Shown piece by piece: positions 5,740 through 5,829 of a stretch of DNA of 5,829 bases (position 1 is the first letter of the stretch; each line of letters starts with the position of its first letter). Under the pieces are notes generated by a model. It was given only the letters and a program-made list of their open reading frames with translations, did not search any database and was not told the DNA's origin. Both the position numbers and the translations under genes were made by a program. The stretch spans positions 1 through 5,829 of the forward strand of contig CAMUFS010000207.1 in the NCBI GenBank assembly GCA_947088195.1. Direction: 5' to 3'. The DNA is from an uncultured Clostridia bacterium. Its GTDB lineage: Bacteria > Bacillota > Clostridia > Lachnospirales > Lachnospiraceae.

Positions 5740-5829
5740 TTTATGGAATGATTGAGAGAGGAGGGGCCGCGCGGAGAATGGTCTATAATCCTCCGTCACC
5801 GCGCTCCCGCTTAGTGAAAAACGTAGCGG
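5740..5829. other. GC-rich, hairpin-prone right edge without a recognisable gene
   Basis: The composition changes sharply here from AT-rich to GC-rich. Minus-strand RNA can pair GGAGGAT with ATTCTCC (5794-5788 and 5779-5773, one G-U pair), with GCGC flanking on both sides. CCGCT (5807-5811) pairs with AGCGG at the very end (5825-5829) around a short A-rich loop. Frames are open across the edge on both strands: minus 5829-5671, 52 codons to a TAG; plus from 5748 or 5778. Neither shows a motif I recognise. It may be the end of an upstream gene, a terminator or an extragenic repeat. Confidence 0.35.

Noticed and set aside
5671..5829. 52-codon open frame on the minus strand entering from the right edge
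   Set aside because: An open stretch of this length is expected by chance among six frames. It runs through a GC-rich hairpin region and into AT-rich promoter DNA, with no recognisable motif, so it is not called as a gene.

Overview
The window holds most of one operon, read leftwards on the minus strand. It encodes an Opp/Dpp-type ABC importer (peptide/nickel family) in the order substrate-binding lipoprotein (oppA-like), permease oppB, permease oppC, and ATPase oppD, which is cut by the left edge. The low-to-moderate base composition, strong GGAGG-type ribosome binding sites, the lipoprotein with a Ser/Thr/Gln-rich linker after its lipobox, and the style of the proteins suggest a Gram-positive Firmicute, probably a Clostridia/Lachnospiraceae-like gut anaerobe. 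The taxonomic placement is inference, not proof.

Layout from right to left, in the direction of transcription. Positions 5631-5829 carry no convincing gene. They hold an AT-rich stretch with a possible rightward promoter and a 14-bp palindrome, then a GC-rich, hairpin-forming stretch at the right edge. Positions 5602-5630 are a near-consensus housekeeping promoter (TTGACA, 17-bp spacer, TATTAT) pointing at the operon. A leader of about 130 nt with small hairpins follows. The 863-residue lipoprotein gene (5464-2873) has a good ribosome binding site. A gap of about 165 nt (2706-2872) carries three RNA hairpins and probably lowers expression of the downstream genes relative to the binding protein. 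oppB (2705-1752), oppC (1740-202) and oppD (200 to the left edge) are tightly packed, with gaps of 11 nt and 1 nt, which suggests translational coupling.

The parts work together as follows. The lipoprotein, anchored outside the cytoplasmic membrane, captures a peptide or peptide-like ligand and hands it to the OppB/OppC channel. OppD, with a partner ATPase (normally OppF) expected beyond the left edge, powers import. The substrate cannot be read from the sequence.

The least ordinary points are an OppC about 200 residues longer than usual, because of an insertion on the outside face between its first and second membrane helices; a binding protein about 300 residues longer than the classic OppA/DppA; nested inverted repeats lying exactly over the promoter; and structured RNA between oppA and oppB whose pairing favours the transcribed strand. 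I see no CRISPR array, tRNA, rRNA, insertion sequence or clearly new system here.
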